A stretch of 64,000 bases of DNA from Botryosphaeria dothidea (taxonomy: Eukaryota > Ascomycota > Dothideomycetes > Botryosphaeriales > Botryosphaeriaceae): positions 682,001 to 746,000 of the forward strand of contig WWBZ02000051.1 in assembly GCA_011503125.2 (NCBI GenBank), in the 5' to 3' direction. The stretch's first letter is position 1. Every line of letters begins with the position of its first letter. The position numbers and the translations under genes are program-made. The notes beneath the pieces are model-generated. The model ran no database searches. It worked only from the letters and a program-made list of their open reading frames with translations, and was not told the DNA's origin. Below, piece by piece: positions 23,701 through 34,600 of the stretch.

Positions 23701-24877
23701 TAGTCGCCAGGACTGCGGTGTTCGTGTCTGTTCCTGGAAGCTTGAGACCGGCTGCAGCACCCTCTCCCAGCCCCTTTCCAGCCGGTGCGGGAATGGCTGC
23801 GAGTGTCTTCATCAAGCCCTGGCTCATCGGACCGCTCATGAGCGCTTTGGTGTCGAGATTGCCGAAGAGGCCGCCAGTCAAACCAAAACCAAGATTCCCT
23901 GCCAACGCTGAAACACCAGTCTGAGAAGGGTCCGGCGCGGCGACGCTCTGCGAGAGATTAAGACCGGATGCCGTGCCGTTTCCCAGGCCGCTGCCCAGAG
24001 AGTTAGCGGCGAGAGCCAGAGTGTCGCCAGAAGGAGCCAGCTTGCTGATGTCGATGTTCGAGAAGATGGCTTCCGACGCCCCTTCGCCCAGGTTTTTGGC
24101 AAGACCTGCGATTCCAGAGTCTTGATTCTTGTTCGCCGTCGTCTGGGCCTTCATCATCGACTCGAGCTTGAGGCCCTTGATGGCGCCCTCGCCCACACCG
24201 GCACCAAGAGCGTTTACAGCGGGATTGAGAGCTTTCGTGATGCCGCCCAGTATTGCCCCGAGAGGGCCCTTTCCTTGAGCACCGTCGGCGACCATGGCGC
24301 CCATCGCATTTGCCAAAGGTTTAGCCAGTGCACCGATGGGACCACCGCTGCCTGCAGCACCACCACCAGCTCCTCCTCCTCCTCCTCCTCCTCCAAGAAG
24401 CCCGCCAAAGAGACCGGAACCTCCACCGCTATCACTATCAGTGCCGCCTGCTGTTCCTCCGCCTCCAGCTTGATCGCCCCCATTTCCCTTGTTGCTGCCG
24501 AAAAGGCCGCCGAAGGGATTCGGAAACAGTTGTCTTTTCACGAGGATCGAGTCTCCCTTCGTTTCTTCTGAAGTATGCCCTGATGCATCGGATACATGAG
24601 CCTTCAGCTCAGTCAGCAGCTCCTGAAGAGCTGCATTGATGCCATCGGTTGCCTCTCTGAGATCCGCGCGGGTGATAGATGGGGCGATCTCCTCGAATAT
24701 GAGGTCGAATTCACTCGTGGGTGTGTACAAAATGCCGGGGCGAGCCAGGAAGAAGAGGGCTGTCGTCAAAACTCCGAGGACAAGGAATGTCTGCAAGGAG
24801 ATGCGCCGCTTCTGCTTTTCGGCAGAGGTAGTAGCAGCAGGTTTTGAGGAAGACGCCTGCATCTTGGAAGAAGACAT
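20732..24877 (-). CDS. Large repeat-rich membrane protein with dibasic (Kex2-like) sites
   Basis: Single-exon protein of 1381 aa. A cytosolic N-terminus (~1-25) precedes a transmembrane helix (ISLQTFLVLGVLTTALFF, ~27-46). A Gly-rich stretch follows (~130-180), then about ten to twelve imperfect repeats of 75-90 residues. Each repeat contains an EDFTRSLASSFLG-like block (often with an NGT glycosylation site) and a GLGEGAAAGLKL-like block. Dibasic sites occur between blocks (VKRQ at ~113, KVKRV, GKRQA, VVRRQ, NKRAL, VKRQA), matching kexin cleavage preference. The last ~230 residues hold about five hydrophobic segments with scattered His (AHVV, LHAVV, HQIAG, LHFAAG), loosely reminiscent of cytochrome b561-type membrane domains; that comparison is weak. 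Probably a cell-surface or secretory-pathway protein of unknown function. Confidence 0.8.
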   Translation of the reverse strand: MSSSKMQASSSKPAATTSAEKQKRRISLQTFLVLGVLTTALFFLARPGILYTPTSEFDLIFEEIAPSITRADLREATDGINAALQELLTELKAHVSDASGHTSEETKGDSILVKRQLFPNPFGGLFGSNKGNGGDQAGGGGTAGGTDSDSGGGSGLFGGLLGGGGGGGGAGGGAAGSGGPIGALAKPLANAMGAMVADGAQGKGPLGAILGGITKALNPAVNALGAGVGEGAIKGLKLESMMKAQTTANKNQDSGIAGLAKNLGEGASEAIFSNIDISKLAPSGDTLALAANSLGSGLGNGTASGLNLSQSVAAPDPSQTGVSALAGNLGFGLTGGLFGNLDTKALMSGPMSQGLMKTLAAIPAPAGKGLGEGAAAGLKLPGTDTNTAVLATNTNGSNVSVTSVSEDFTRSLAASFLGKVDFQQLAGGQMQNIMKQLAKIPGPAGKGLGEGAAQGLKLTAPPKVKRVDGGNVTTEQVSEDFTRNLASSFLGSVDVKNLANSDQTAGLMETLAQIPGPSGRGLGQGAAIGLKLAKQDSVPAADGNGTFDAGVASESFTRELASSFLGNSNIQGQVNQQQLLQTVAQVAPAVGQGLGKGAAAGLKKQGAPSVPPPPAPPSKVIGGKRQASPSAGTPDIPGIAGDFSQNLAQSFVGNVDVSQLGGPDQQKQILDTISKAAPFAGSGLGQGAAEGLGLTGKPPADAKGVVRRQDPGQGESSVGTIAQGFTRSLSSSFLSNANISSLASKAAAPGSAMIGPAVRGFASGLGGGAATGLGLQKDVQEPIDGQNIGSVLKGFSRSLTTSFLANGTLQNIQKKAADAGGSLPILSAAQGFAKGFGNGAASAFDLQEADVLDPEASDIPTVAQGFSGSLTQSFLANGTAQKLTSMVGNQGPTMLGPIAEGLGKGFGGGAAESLGFQSAAAPSNASDAPAVAQGFSRALTTSFLANGTLSKISQKAMAAGGGLTKSIDISKAAEGLGIGIIDGGSTVIFTQTGMGNTSLATNSQAFNDTVGGAATGFGRGISSEAVKAVFMAFGNKSITDELAGTLGTGSEPLVNTPTPSASPANKRALDASTTKTVKRQAQLNTTDAINAFVQNLNLTTINTLVQKGADALGCTGVGGLIQVGSGLQQNAPKNTSPNLSSSLKSLPLSAPLNITSNGFLFQIDLQHLSLTVNGLPAQQLTALVIAHVVAVATAFYFLLPAALALDAARDLALLLNRPDRLAFAPATTSALHAVVPLLGAVGAGLGAAAAGSAAHFRTPHQIAGWITLALGIAGAALHFAAGRVPGNGKVRRARDGVAQAVLGLALLELLLGWRDANAISFCLTQGIPVRMAFAGGAALTGVVFVGLGAVGLRWVVERERGGMGDRKEEGGGRDPRSRFST

Positions 24878-26604
24878 TATTAAATGAGGTACAAATTAGA
24901 AGAACGCATAAGCTCTGAGAAACAAAAATGGCTCAGAGATATTAGTGTGACCAGCACATATGTATCCGGGCGGTCTAGCTGGAGGAACTGAGTGGCAGAG
25001 GCCAAGATAATTGTTCACTTGGCTGCAGCGCAGGTTACATACCGCTGGACGATCGACGGAGGTGGCTTATCCGGATGTGGAATGTCGAAGTTCAGCCGGG
25101 GAGCTCTCCCGCCGATGTTGCGTGGCTGATGCTTGTGAAGTTTCATTGGTGTTCTGTCAAACCAAAGTCCAGCGAGTTGCGTCTGCCGACGTCGCCTCCT
25201 GGGACCAGGAAATGAAACCCTGTAGGTTTGGAAACCGTCGCGGTAGATCAGCGGAAACATGTGCTAGACTCCGAAAAAGGAAATTGTTTGAGGCTAGACC
25301 CGTGGAAGAAATCCTCCGAAGCATTGTGGGAGCAGCGCTTGATTTGAAGCAAAAACCAAGCTTCTACCGAGTCTTGGGCGCTGTCTTCTTTTACTGCGCG
25401 CAAATGCACGGGGATTTCACAGAAAACAATACCAAAAGTCAGAAGAGAAACCTCACGATGATCACCCCGTGTACGTTTGTGGCAGGCTCAATGAGGAGTG
25501 GTCGTCTGGGTTTGGTCGCAAAGCTGTTAGTCTGACGTCTAGTTGGGGTTCAGCGCCGCCACCAGAAGCCTATCTCGGTTGATCATGACTCTGGATTACT
25601 GCCATGGTACATGCAGTGCGAGATCGCTTGACTCGACATGAAATCAACGGGTGGGAATAGTGTCGTGTAATATCGCAACATCAGATATGTTTGGGCGTGC
25701 AAAGGACCGGAACAAAAGAACGTGGGATCCGTTCCCGCAGATACGGTACATGAGTTTTGACCATTGAAGAGGACCATGTCCAGCAGGATGCGACAAGCCC
25801 GGCGCAGCAATGGTGCCATAACCGTGCCTGTAAGTAAGATCCTCCGGGTGAAAGTGTATGACGGTCGCAACCGTTGCTCCACGCCCAACACCAGCACGTG
25901 TAATAGCTCCTTGGAATGACCACGTGAAGCTCTAAACGCCCGGTAGATCAACTGACTAGACTTAGTTCATTCGGCAGGTGTGGAGTCCCGGGGCGAATAA
26001 CAGACCACCATCGACTGTACGGACTATGAGACCGGAACATAGGACGAAACACGATTCCAAGAGCGCTCCAGATGAGTAGCCGGAAGCGTCAGCTGGTCAA
26101 GGATTGTTTTCCTAAGAATATAAAGATCTCTTTCAGAGCTTTGAGCTCTTCCCGATTGTCGCGGCGGCTTTGACCAGAGCGGTTCATCCGAAGTCCCGTT
26201 ATTTCACCAGGGCGCTTAGGAGGGTTATATTAAAGATCTCCCGCGAGCAATTCATTCCACTCCTATTTGTCCGAGTCAGATTCGCAGTCCCTGGTGGACT
26301 TCTTGAAGATCTACCTATTCGATCTAGGTGCTGTATTTCGGCCATAAGGATACACCATTGGACCAGTTGAAGTCTCAGACCTTGCTATCGAACAGTGATA
26401 CATTCACGTCCTCGGCCGCACCTGCTCGGCAAGGTGCTATCACTGTTTCCGCTCCGAGGCGAGAAAGCAGAGACGGATGACCAGCAGGACACCGGTGTGG
26501 CGGGATGGAAGGACTGCTCGGAGGCCCCGCCTTGTGGTGTCCATGTCCAGCGTATCGCGCTTATAGGATGTGGGGCGAAAGATGCCGATGTTTGTTATGT
26601 TTTC
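24878..26604. other. Long intergenic region
   Basis: 1.7 kb between the large membrane protein (its promoter side) and the 3' end of the cyclophilin. Several short open frames on both strands, none with recognisable motifs, splice continuity or signal peptide. I see no RNA gene or repeat. Confidence 0.5.
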
Positions 26605-27145
26605 TCACACCTCATCATCCTTCTCTAGTATCCTAGCCTTCAAGATCTTGACCTCCTCCTGCGGCCTATCTTCCTTGTCCGTCTTGACCAGACCCATGCG
26701 CTGGACGATGCGCAGACCACTCTTGATACGGCCAAAGATTGTGTGCTTGCCATCAAGCCAGGGCGTAGGAGCAAGCGTGATGAAGAACTGGCTACCGTTG
26801 GTGTTGGGGCCGCTATTGGCCATGCTCAGAATGCCAGCGCCAGTATGCTTGAGGGAGGTGGAGATCTCGTCTTCGAACTTGGCGCCGTAGATAGATTGAC
26901 CTCCACGACCGGTGCCGGTGGGATCACCGGTCTGGACCATGAAGTTGGGAATAATGCGGTGGAAGACTACTTCGTTGTAGTATCCGCGTTGGGCGAGGGT
27001 TGCGAAGTTCTTGCATGTGCGCGGGGCGTGGTCGTTGTAGAGCTCGACGACGATGGTGCCCTTGCGGCATGTTAGTTGCGGTGGTACGCCAGATGCGACG
27101 AACAATACTCACCATCGAGGTCTCGAGTGCGACATCGGTAGCCAT
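26605..27145 (-). CDS. Peptidyl-prolyl cis-trans isomerase, PPIL1-type cyclophilin
   Basis: Single-domain cyclophilin of 162 aa. Two exons: 27113-27145 ([11 protein letters not shown]) and 26605-27060. The intron 27061-27112 has donor GTGAGT and acceptor AAG. PPIL1 proteins are spliceosome-associated prolyl isomerases. Conserved positions are visible: [41 protein letters not shown] (catalytic Arg in FHRI), [20 protein letters not shown], and [18 protein letters not shown] with the cyclosporin-pocket Trp. The first exon encodes only 11 residues; without it the longer second-exon frame would give a wrong N-terminus. It is divergent from the ASC-1-like gene, with a 301-bp shared promoter (27146-27446). 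Confidence 0.95.
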
Positions 27146-27446
27146 GGTTGTTCTGCCGGTGCAATTGGGCGCGCAAGTAAGGAAGAGGTGAGGGTAAAGA
27201 GAAGCTTCGCGCGCCCAGAAAGCTGAAGCGGAACGAATGCCTGGCGCGGCAAATCCCCGGCTGAATGCCACCTAAAGCGTCATCGCCGACGCCGCTGCTT
27301 CCGTGACTTCGATATCCACGACCGTGAAAAATCAAAACACGACTTACTAGTCTCCCACATCTCATCCGTCGCCTTTTGATACCAATACTGGATCCCGAAG
27401 ACTATCACCAACCTATTGCGTCAGAAAGGGCCCCAGCAAGCCCAGA
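27146..27446. promoter_or_regulatory. Shared divergent promoter
   Basis: The 301 bp between the starts of the cyclophilin (-) and the ASC-1-like gene (+). No TATA box noticed; a housekeeping bidirectional promoter is inferred from layout only. Confidence 0.4.
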
Positions 27447-29168
27447 ATGTCGAACCCGGCCGCGGTCTCCTGGGCCCTGCCTCAGCTTGAACGCCTTCTT
27501 CCTCTGGACGAGGAGTCTCTGAAGCAAATCCTGACCTATACCGACGCCTTGTCCCCGGATGCGGCCGCGGAGCACTTGAAGAACCTCTTGGGAGACTCGC
27601 CACAGGCCTTGGAATTCATCACCAACTTCAACTCCCGCCGCACCCCGGCTCCTGCCGCTGGCTCAGCAAACCAACGGCAGAATGATCTCTCCGAAGTCCC
27701 AAAAGCAAAGAAGGGAGGCCAGAAGAAAAAAGGAAAGAATATCCACCAGCTGCCCGCTCGCCAGGTCGAGCGCTCCGCAAACATGGCCGGCGCTTACATG
27801 AAGCGGGATGAAGAAGACTACATGTCCGGCTCCGGAAAGTCCAAGCCACATAAGGACAACGGTAGCAACAAGGAGGCCGTGCATGATGCCCTGCAGCTCC
27901 AAGAGAAGCCCGTTGCCAAGCAGCAAACCAAACCGCAAAACACCTCAACATTAACGAATCCCCGTGTCAAGCCCCCTCCGTCTGCAGCTGGCCCCTTGAT
28001 ATCAGATTCCCTCCCCTCCTCCAAAAACGCCTCAAGGAACGCATCCCGCACCGCCTCCCCCGCGCCCAAAGCCAAGACCAAGGTCCAAATCGCCGGCGGC
28101 ACCTCCATGCAGGGCCAATCCACCGTCCTCAACGACCTCGACTCGGCCATCCGCGCGCTCGAAATCCAAACCAACCCCTCCCTCTCGGCCCTCACCCCCG
28201 AAGAAAACGCCAAGCGCCGCTGCAACTGCATGGCGACGCGGCACCCGCTGCTCGAAGCGGCGCCCAACTGCCTCAGCTGCGGCAAGATCGTCTGCGTCAA
28301 GGAGGGCCTCGGCCCGTGCACCTTCTGCGAGCAGCCGCTGCTCTCGCAATCCGACATCCAGTCGATGGTGCGCATCCTGCGCGAGGAGCGCGGCCGCGAG
28401 AAGATGGAGGCCAACAACGCCGCGCACAAGCGCGCCGAGGTCGCCGCCGCGAAGCCGAGCCGCATGACCGGCGCTGCGTTCCTGTCGAGCCACACCACCA
28501 GCCCCGCGATGGGGCCGTCGCCCGCGACGTCGGATTCGGAGAGCGAGAAGCTCAAGGCTGCCCAGGCGCATCGGGATAAGTTGTTGTCTTTTCAGGCGAA
28601 TAATGCGAAGCGGACGAGGATTTTCGACGAGGCGGCGGATTTCGATACCCCGACGTCTGGCACGAATATGTGGGCGAGTCCGCAGGAGCGCGCGCTGCAG
28701 TTGAAGCGCCAGCAGAAGATCATGCGCGAGCAGGAGTGGGCGGCGAGGCCCGAGTACGAGAAGAGGCGGGTTGTGGCGAGTATTGATTTGGCTGGCGGCA
28801 AGATCGTAAGGAAGATGGCTGCCGTCCAGCGGCCGGAGAGCCCGGTTAGTGATGCCGATGTGGAGGAATTGGATGAAGATACGGGGCCGCTGCATAAGCC
28901 AACACCGTCGAGCACGAGGGGTGGTGGAGCGTTCAGTAAGAACCCATTGCTGGGTGGGCTGATAAGGCCGATTGCGAAGGTGGATGGAGATGATGGTGGT
29001 GACAAAGGGAAGGGAAGAGAGAGGGAGAAGAAGACGTTGTGGAGGAGGGTGCAGGATGACAATGATGATAACGAGCAGTGGATCCTCGACGGAGGCGCTT
29101 ATGGAGGCAAGACTGATGGAAGGGTACTGGGAAGTGAGGAGCATGGTTTTGCAGCTGACTGGGCTTGA
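27447..29168 (+). CDS. ASC-1/TRIP4-like zinc-finger protein (Rqt4-type)
   Basis: Intronless, 573 aa. The key feature is a C2HC5-type zinc finger at ~259-299: CNCMATRHPLLEAAPNC, then CLSCGKIVC and CTFCEQ. This is the defining domain of activating signal cointegrator 1 and of the yeast ribosome-quality-control-trigger subunit Rqt4. An N-terminal helical segment (LERLLPLDEESLKQIL, DAAAEHLKNLLGDSPQALEFI) fits the CUE-like ubiquitin-binding region of fungal members. A Lys-rich linker (KAKKGGQKKKGK) follows. The C-terminal block MREQEWAARPEYEKRRVVAS and IDLAGGKIVRKM is conserved among fungal homologues as I recall them. The expected role is splitting of collided ribosomes with the helicase Slh1/ASCC3, by family. 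Confidence 0.87.
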   Translation: MSNPAAVSWALPQLERLLPLDEESLKQILTYTDALSPDAAAEHLKNLLGDSPQALEFITNFNSRRTPAPAAGSANQRQNDLSEVPKAKKGGQKKKGKNIHQLPARQVERSANMAGAYMKRDEEDYMSGSGKSKPHKDNGSNKEAVHDALQLQEKPVAKQQTKPQNTSTLTNPRVKPPPSAAGPLISDSLPSSKNASRNASRTASPAPKAKTKVQIAGGTSMQGQSTVLNDLDSAIRALEIQTNPSLSALTPEENAKRRCNCMATRHPLLEAAPNCLSCGKIVCVKEGLGPCTFCEQPLLSQSDIQSMVRILREERGREKMEANNAAHKRAEVAAAKPSRMTGAAFLSSHTTSPAMGPSPATSDSESEKLKAAQAHRDKLLSFQANNAKRTRIFDEAADFDTPTSGTNMWASPQERALQLKRQQKIMREQEWAARPEYEKRRVVASIDLAGGKIVRKMAAVQRPESPVSDADVEELDEDTGPLHKPTPSSTRGGGAFSKNPLLGGLIRPIAKVDGDDGGDKGKGREREKKTLWRRVQDDNDDNEQWILDGGAYGGKTDGRVLGSEEHGFAADWA

Positions 29169-29761
29169 ACGAAATAAACTCGCAAGATAGAGAACGAACA
29201 CAAAAAACAATTCTTTGATTGATTCAGTTATCATACGGTTATCGCATACCTTCTTCTTCTTATGTCTTCCTCCCACAGCTGCTGCAACTCCCATGCACAT
29301 GTTGTGCAGCTATCGCATAACTACAGTCCAACCCCGTCCATCGCCATGCAGCCGCTACAACTACAAATTCAACCCGCTTCTACCGCTTAAGAGGGATAGA
29401 AACTCTACGGTAGATTGAGGCTACACCACAGCCATCCAGGTCCAAGTTTCATCAGTTTTCCTAACATTTGTATCCCGATGGATGCCTCAAGCCCCTGTAT
29501 ATATTTCATGTTACATTCTAAGGTTGTTGTTTCTTCTTGTTGCGAAACAGAGTGACTGCAAGGCTCTGTGAGACTCACTGTGCAAGGACCTATCAACGGA
29601 CCAGTACCATTTACTCGTCTAGTGGGGCAAGGCTGCAGGCAACCAACACAGCCACTTCATTGCGCGCATTAATACAGCTGCCTTTCTCTCTTTACTGGCC
29701 GTCAATCACTCCCCCCTTCCTAAGCTCTGCGGCAAAATTCCAGGCTCGGTTCTGGCCCACC
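29169..29761. other. Intergenic region
   Basis: Between the ASC-1-like gene and the HeLo-like gene. The frame entering the next gene from 29537 has no protein-like features before the ATG at 29762. Nothing else seen. Confidence 0.5.
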
Positions 29762-30617
29762 ATGGAGCCGGTCTCAGCGAGCATCGGCCTTGCCGCCAGC
29801 CTTGTCACCCTCATCGAGGTGGCTGGGAAGAGTTACAGCGCTCTTTCAAAATTCGCGCATCGTATGAAACATGCGCCTAAAAATATCCAGAAACTTTGTT
29901 CCCAAGTAACCTCTCTCCAAAGCCTACTTTCCATAATACAGGGCTTTGTCGATCCGTTGCGCGTTGAAGATATTTCTCCAGAGCTGCGGTCTCTCTGGAA
30001 CTCGAAGATGAGCAGCATCCGAGATGACCTGGATACATTGGGGGAGCAAGCTGAAAAGTTAAATTTGATGTTGAATGGAGGAACCCACGCCACCTGGAGG
30101 GCAAGACTGAAGAAAGTTCTGTCAGACGAGGACATTGCACGATACAAGCATCTACTGCAAAACTACATCCACGACCTACAGCTCATTGAAGCCCATTTCA
30201 AGAGGTGAGTATGGTCCTTTCCACCAAGCCATGCTTGATTCATCTAATAAACCCAAGCCACAAGCTACACGATCTGCACCTGACCATTTCGGCCATCCAC
30301 ACGCACACGGAAATTATAAACAAGCGTGTCGAGAGCATCCAGCCTAATCTGAAACGCGAAATGAAAGCACAGTTTACATCGTTGGAGCATGTCCTGCTGC
30401 GTCATTTCGAAGATGAGGATCGGGCTTTGGACACAATCAGGAACACGGTAACTCGAACACCTATTCGCCTGCAGCGCACTTCAGCATTTTTGAGCCCAAA
30501 CTCACCGGTTCCTTCGGAATATGTGCCCCAAGGGACGAATACGACGAAAACACCCCCAAGAAAACAGTGCAGGCGTCTCCAATGGCGTCTCTCTGTTTTC
30601 GAGTTTCTGATTGGAAC
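29762..30617 (+). pseudogene. HeLo-like N-terminal domain gene, 5' part (split by transposons)
   Basis: Starts MEPVSASIGLAASLVTLIEV, the typical opening of fungal HeLo-like/Fungal_N domains. These sit at the N-terminus of NLR-like and ankyrin proteins involved in non-self recognition or programmed cell death. An intron at 30205-30257 joins AHFKS to HKLHDLHLTISAIHTHTEI. The helical domain continues to about residue 240, followed by a Pro/Thr linker (TPPRKQCRRLQWRLSV, FEFLIGT). The frame is broken at 30618 by a hAT-like element whose 8-bp target duplication (30610-30617) lies in the codons for L-I-G-T. The same frame resumes at 38563. Upstream sequence is intact, so a truncated N-terminal domain could still be produced. 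Confidence 0.75.
30610..30617. repeat. 8-bp target duplication of hAT-like element (left)
   Basis: ATTGGAAC, repeated exactly at 38555-38562 directly outside the other terminus. Eight base pairs is the hallmark of hAT insertion. Confidence 0.85.
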
Positions 30618-30907
30618 CAGGGTGGCGAACGTCACGTCAGACGACTCGTCAACGGCTCGTTGACGGAGGTTCTGCCGTCCGTTACCGTCATAAGTAACCC
30701 GCCGTCCGTCATCGTTAGTAAGAGGTATAACGAGTCGTTGACGATAGATAACGGATTGCTATGTATATAATAAGTTATTTAACTTATAACGTACTCCACA
30801 AGCGAGCGGACCACACAAGCGAGTAGACCACCCTAACAGACCCGAACTACTTTACAGTCGAATAACTCCGCAACGCCAAATAAAATCGATAGTCCATAAA
30901 GTACATA

Positions 30908-31391
30908 TTATTCGCCATTAGTTTCTGCATCTTTTTTACACGTGCGCGAATTATATCCAGTCTTACCGCACTTCTTGCACCGCCGTTTCTTCTTCGCAGG
31001 CTCACCCGATTCCGCCTCTTCTCCACGCACTTCCTGCGAAATCTCGCCATCTACATTTATTCGAGGAACCAAATCTAGCCCTTCCGAAACTATGAGCACT
31101 CTATGTTTCTAAATCCGCTTTCTTTTGCGCTTTCTGCGTTGCGTTGCGAGCACATTTGCATTTCGAAGCTCTACGTTTTCCGCTTGGATAAGCGTCGCAT
31201 AATGCGCAATTATCTTAACCCTTTTTGTAAGGAGACTAATCGCCTCATAAATCGGCGTTGGCGAGCTATTCTGATGCGATGCAATCTTGCTCTGGATAAG
31301 CGTACTTTGAGAGCCAATTTCAGCCAGGTTTTGCGGTGTCTTTGACTCCTAGGTTGCATCCTCGGCCATAGGAGGAGTTGGCGTACGAAGT
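30908..31391 (-). pseudogene. pogo-type transposase, C-terminal part with zinc knuckle
   Basis: Continuation of the transposase frame beyond the copia insertion; 484 nt here plus 1166 nt upstream is divisible by three. It ends with a basic region (RRKRKRKR) and a CCHC-type knuckle KKCGKTGYNSRTCKKD, in which the zinc-ligand His has become Tyr (CAT to TAT, a C-to-T change). Two further TAG stops lie at former Gln codons. Stop TAA at 30908. Confidence 0.8.
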
Positions 31392-31538
31392 TGTTGATTG
31401 TTGATGAACAACGATGATCTATTGATGATTGGCATGAGGAGGAAGGGCGTAGGTGGCCCACCCTCCTTATATACGTAAGTGAGTAACTAAGCTATCTGGT
31501 ATTGCAAAAGCAATATGCAAAACACGTGATTTCCTACA
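31392..31538 (-). repeat. copia LTR (3' LTR)
   Basis: 147 bp, begins TGTTGATTGTTGATGAACAA and ends GTGATTTCCTACA on the plus strand. Near-identical to 36645-36791. Confidence 0.92.
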
Positions 31539-31686
31539 CACCCCCTTCGCGTAATATCCGATCGGGCAGTACGCGATAATCTGCTTAGTATTGACCTTTA
31601 ATAGTGTAAAAGGAACGTGATTACCGAAATATATAAATAAAATAGTGACAGTCTGGTTTAAGCGATGTGTACGCTTATAATTACTA

Positions 31687-34600
31687 TTATAGTAATAAGA
31701 GGCCTAAGCCTTGCACAAAGTAGGCGTGCTTTTGCTTTAATAACGGCTTTATAAGTCTGTCTGCAATTATTTAAGCTATTAGTATCTATTTAAAGTAAAC
31801 GTTGCCTGCTTGAGTCTCTTGCCTAAGCTAGTAGTAATAGATATTAACGTAACGAAGCTTCGTAACAAGCTTTCCGACGTTCTCTTCTATAAGGCGGAGC
31901 GTCTATATATTGTTATACTCGATCTGAACGAGGTAACCTGGCTTAAATTAGATGCCTCTAAAGAAGCGTTTCTACTAGTATACTTACTTAGTAGTCTCTA
32001 ATAGAGCGAGGAGCTCTACTTCCGTTATTAAGGTCGTTACTATTAGTTGCTTAGAGGCTTTCTAGTCTACGGGTCCGTCGAATAGTATTATAAGTAATCC
32101 TTAGTAACTACGGCATATAGCCGTATTATTTACGAAGAATATATTACTACTAGGCACGAAGATACGTTAATTATTTACCACGTTACCGTTATATATAATT
32201 ATAAGGTCCTTCGTATTTACGAGATATTCTAGGAGGCGCTATATAAGATAGAGGTATCGCTTAGAAGGGTTCGTTAAATACGTAGAGAGGGCTAAGTAGG
32301 CGTAGCCTATATTAGGTCTCGTGCTAATAGCAGCGAACTAGGCAGATCCTATCTTACTCTAGAACGTGTAGATATCTTAAGGTGTTATATAAGCCTCGTT
32401 ATTTAGGGTAGGTAGGTCCTCTATCGGAAGAGGCGTAGTAACCGATAATTCTTTAACGTTATATTTAGCCCTAAGGCTAGTAAGGTATAACTCCTATAAT
32501 AGCTATAGCAGTTACTTGCTTCGATTACGGACGATTCGTAAAGCTAAGAACTACTAAACTTCTCCTATCTTACGTATCTCGTAGCGCTAAAAGAGGTCTT
32601 ATTCAAATACGTGCGCGAATAGCTCATCCTTCTTAGGAAAGGCTATAATAATATCGTCTATAAAGAAGAACACGAAGAGGTATTCGTTCGTATAGAGATA
32701 TAGCGCATCTAGTACCGGCTCTAGTCCTAGGTCTTTAAGCGTGGCTTAAAAGTGCTTTTACTATAACGCTAGCGACTCTTTAAGCCTATAGAGAGCTTTC
32801 TTAAATAATAAGATCTTCCTATAAGGAAGTATTATACCTTCTAGTACTCGGCAGAAGGTTAGTTAATCGAGAGGGATATAAGGAAAGGCATTAATAACGT
32901 CGTATTACTACATCTCGAGGTCGAATACGCAGATAATCGCTATAAGCGTGCGAAAGATACGGAAGGCAAGGGTAGCCGCATATATGTCTTGGTAGGAGAC
33001 TTAGAGGTCACCTCGTACGCATACTCGTGCCTTGATCTTAGTAAGATATCCCTTCTTATCGAATTTATATTTAAAGACCCATGTAAGAGGAATAACCTCT
33101 TTGTTGGCCTTGCGTGCTTAATCCTCGTCTACAACGATCCACACCCCCTTACTATTACCTTCCTACAGCTCACGGTAGAGTGCTTAAAAGAGATAAGGCT
33201 TAAGTTAGTATTTAAGGATGTCCTTATAGTAACGAGGCTCGGGCGGAAGGTCGTCCCGATGAATGCGTGGTAGAGGAGGAAGCTCCTCTAACTAATATGA
33301 GGGTAGAGGATCCTCGTGTGCAGTGGGTTAAGATGTTTACTCGTAATTACCCGTAGGAGCGTGTTTAAGCAGTACACATATGCTCGCGGCGAGAAAGGTC
33401 TGCTCACAGTAAGCGCTGCTAATGACCTTTACGGCATACGTAGCTCTTCTTCGATTCCTTAGACCCTCGATAATAAAGTTCGGGTTAGAGTCCGCGTTGA
33501 TATAAGCTGTAAGGGGTGCACGATTGCCGCGTGCTGCTCCTAGGTCAGGCTTAGTATCGTATTAAACAGAGAGGAGACGGCCAAGGCGTCTCTCTTGCTA
33601 TTATTCGTCTTCCTCACCCCCTAAGGTAGGCGAGTCTCTAAGAGCAGATAATGACGGAAACTCGTCATCGCTTAGTAGTTGTGTTACGCTATCGTTTCTA
33701 GTAGACGGTGATAGTGTATATAGTTAAGCTTATTACTTATCTGGCTTGTTAGGCAGTATGCCTTGTTGCTGTTATCCATCTGATAACGAAGTAGGTTGTT
33801 CTTCTATATTAGTTGCTTGCTTATAAGTAACCTCCTCATCTTCACTGGATAACGAATCTGACGTGATAAGGTCCTCAGAGCCCAGACGGATGCGCGGAAT
33901 AACCTCCTAAGGCTCCTCTTCTACATCCTCGATTTCTTAATACTACTCTTGCTCATCTAGTGAGTATTTTAATAACTCGTCAAAACTAACGTCTCTTGAG
34001 CGGATGATACGGTCCCCTAGTAGATACCATATCCGGTAGATGTTGGTGGAGTCATACCCAACAAGATAGCTAACGAGGGCTCGTTCTTAGAGCTTGTTAC
34101 TACGCGGGATGGTTTTGTTAAGGGCGTAGGCCTTGCATCCGTAGACTCTTATATAAGCTACGTTTGGTTTAATGCCATAAGCAAGCTCGAAGGGCGTCTT
34201 CCACTTAAGGACTTTGCTTAGCGTCCGATTGTGTATGTACGTTGCTACTAGGACTATCTCTGGCTATAGGCGTTCAGGGAGGTTTGCCCCGATACGCATT
34301 GCTCGTGCTTTGATGATAATAGACTAACCAGTTCTCTCGGCATGCCCGTTCTGAGCAGGTGTATAGGGTGCTGAGACCTCTATTGTGATTCCTCTTCGCT
34401 TAAGTTCAGCCTTAAACGCGGTGTTGAGTGATCTTTCGCCATTAGTTCGAAAGAACGCAGTAAGAGCGTCAAAGCGACGTTCGATCATACTCAGAATATC
34501 AAGAACAAGCGTGTTGTAGTCTGATTTGAGTATATAGGTGCGGGTGAAGACGTAGTTGCTCTTTATACACTCGATATAAGTAATCTACTCGTGTTGGTTG

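Noticed and set aside
20711..24887. Plus-strand frames opposite the large membrane protein
   Set aside because: Low-complexity Pro/His/Arg or Gly/Glu runs produced by the repeat codons of the minus-strand gene.
1..30600. Secondary-metabolite biosynthetic cluster
   Set aside because: A regulator and transporters are present but no PKS, NRPS, terpene synthase, DMATS or P450.
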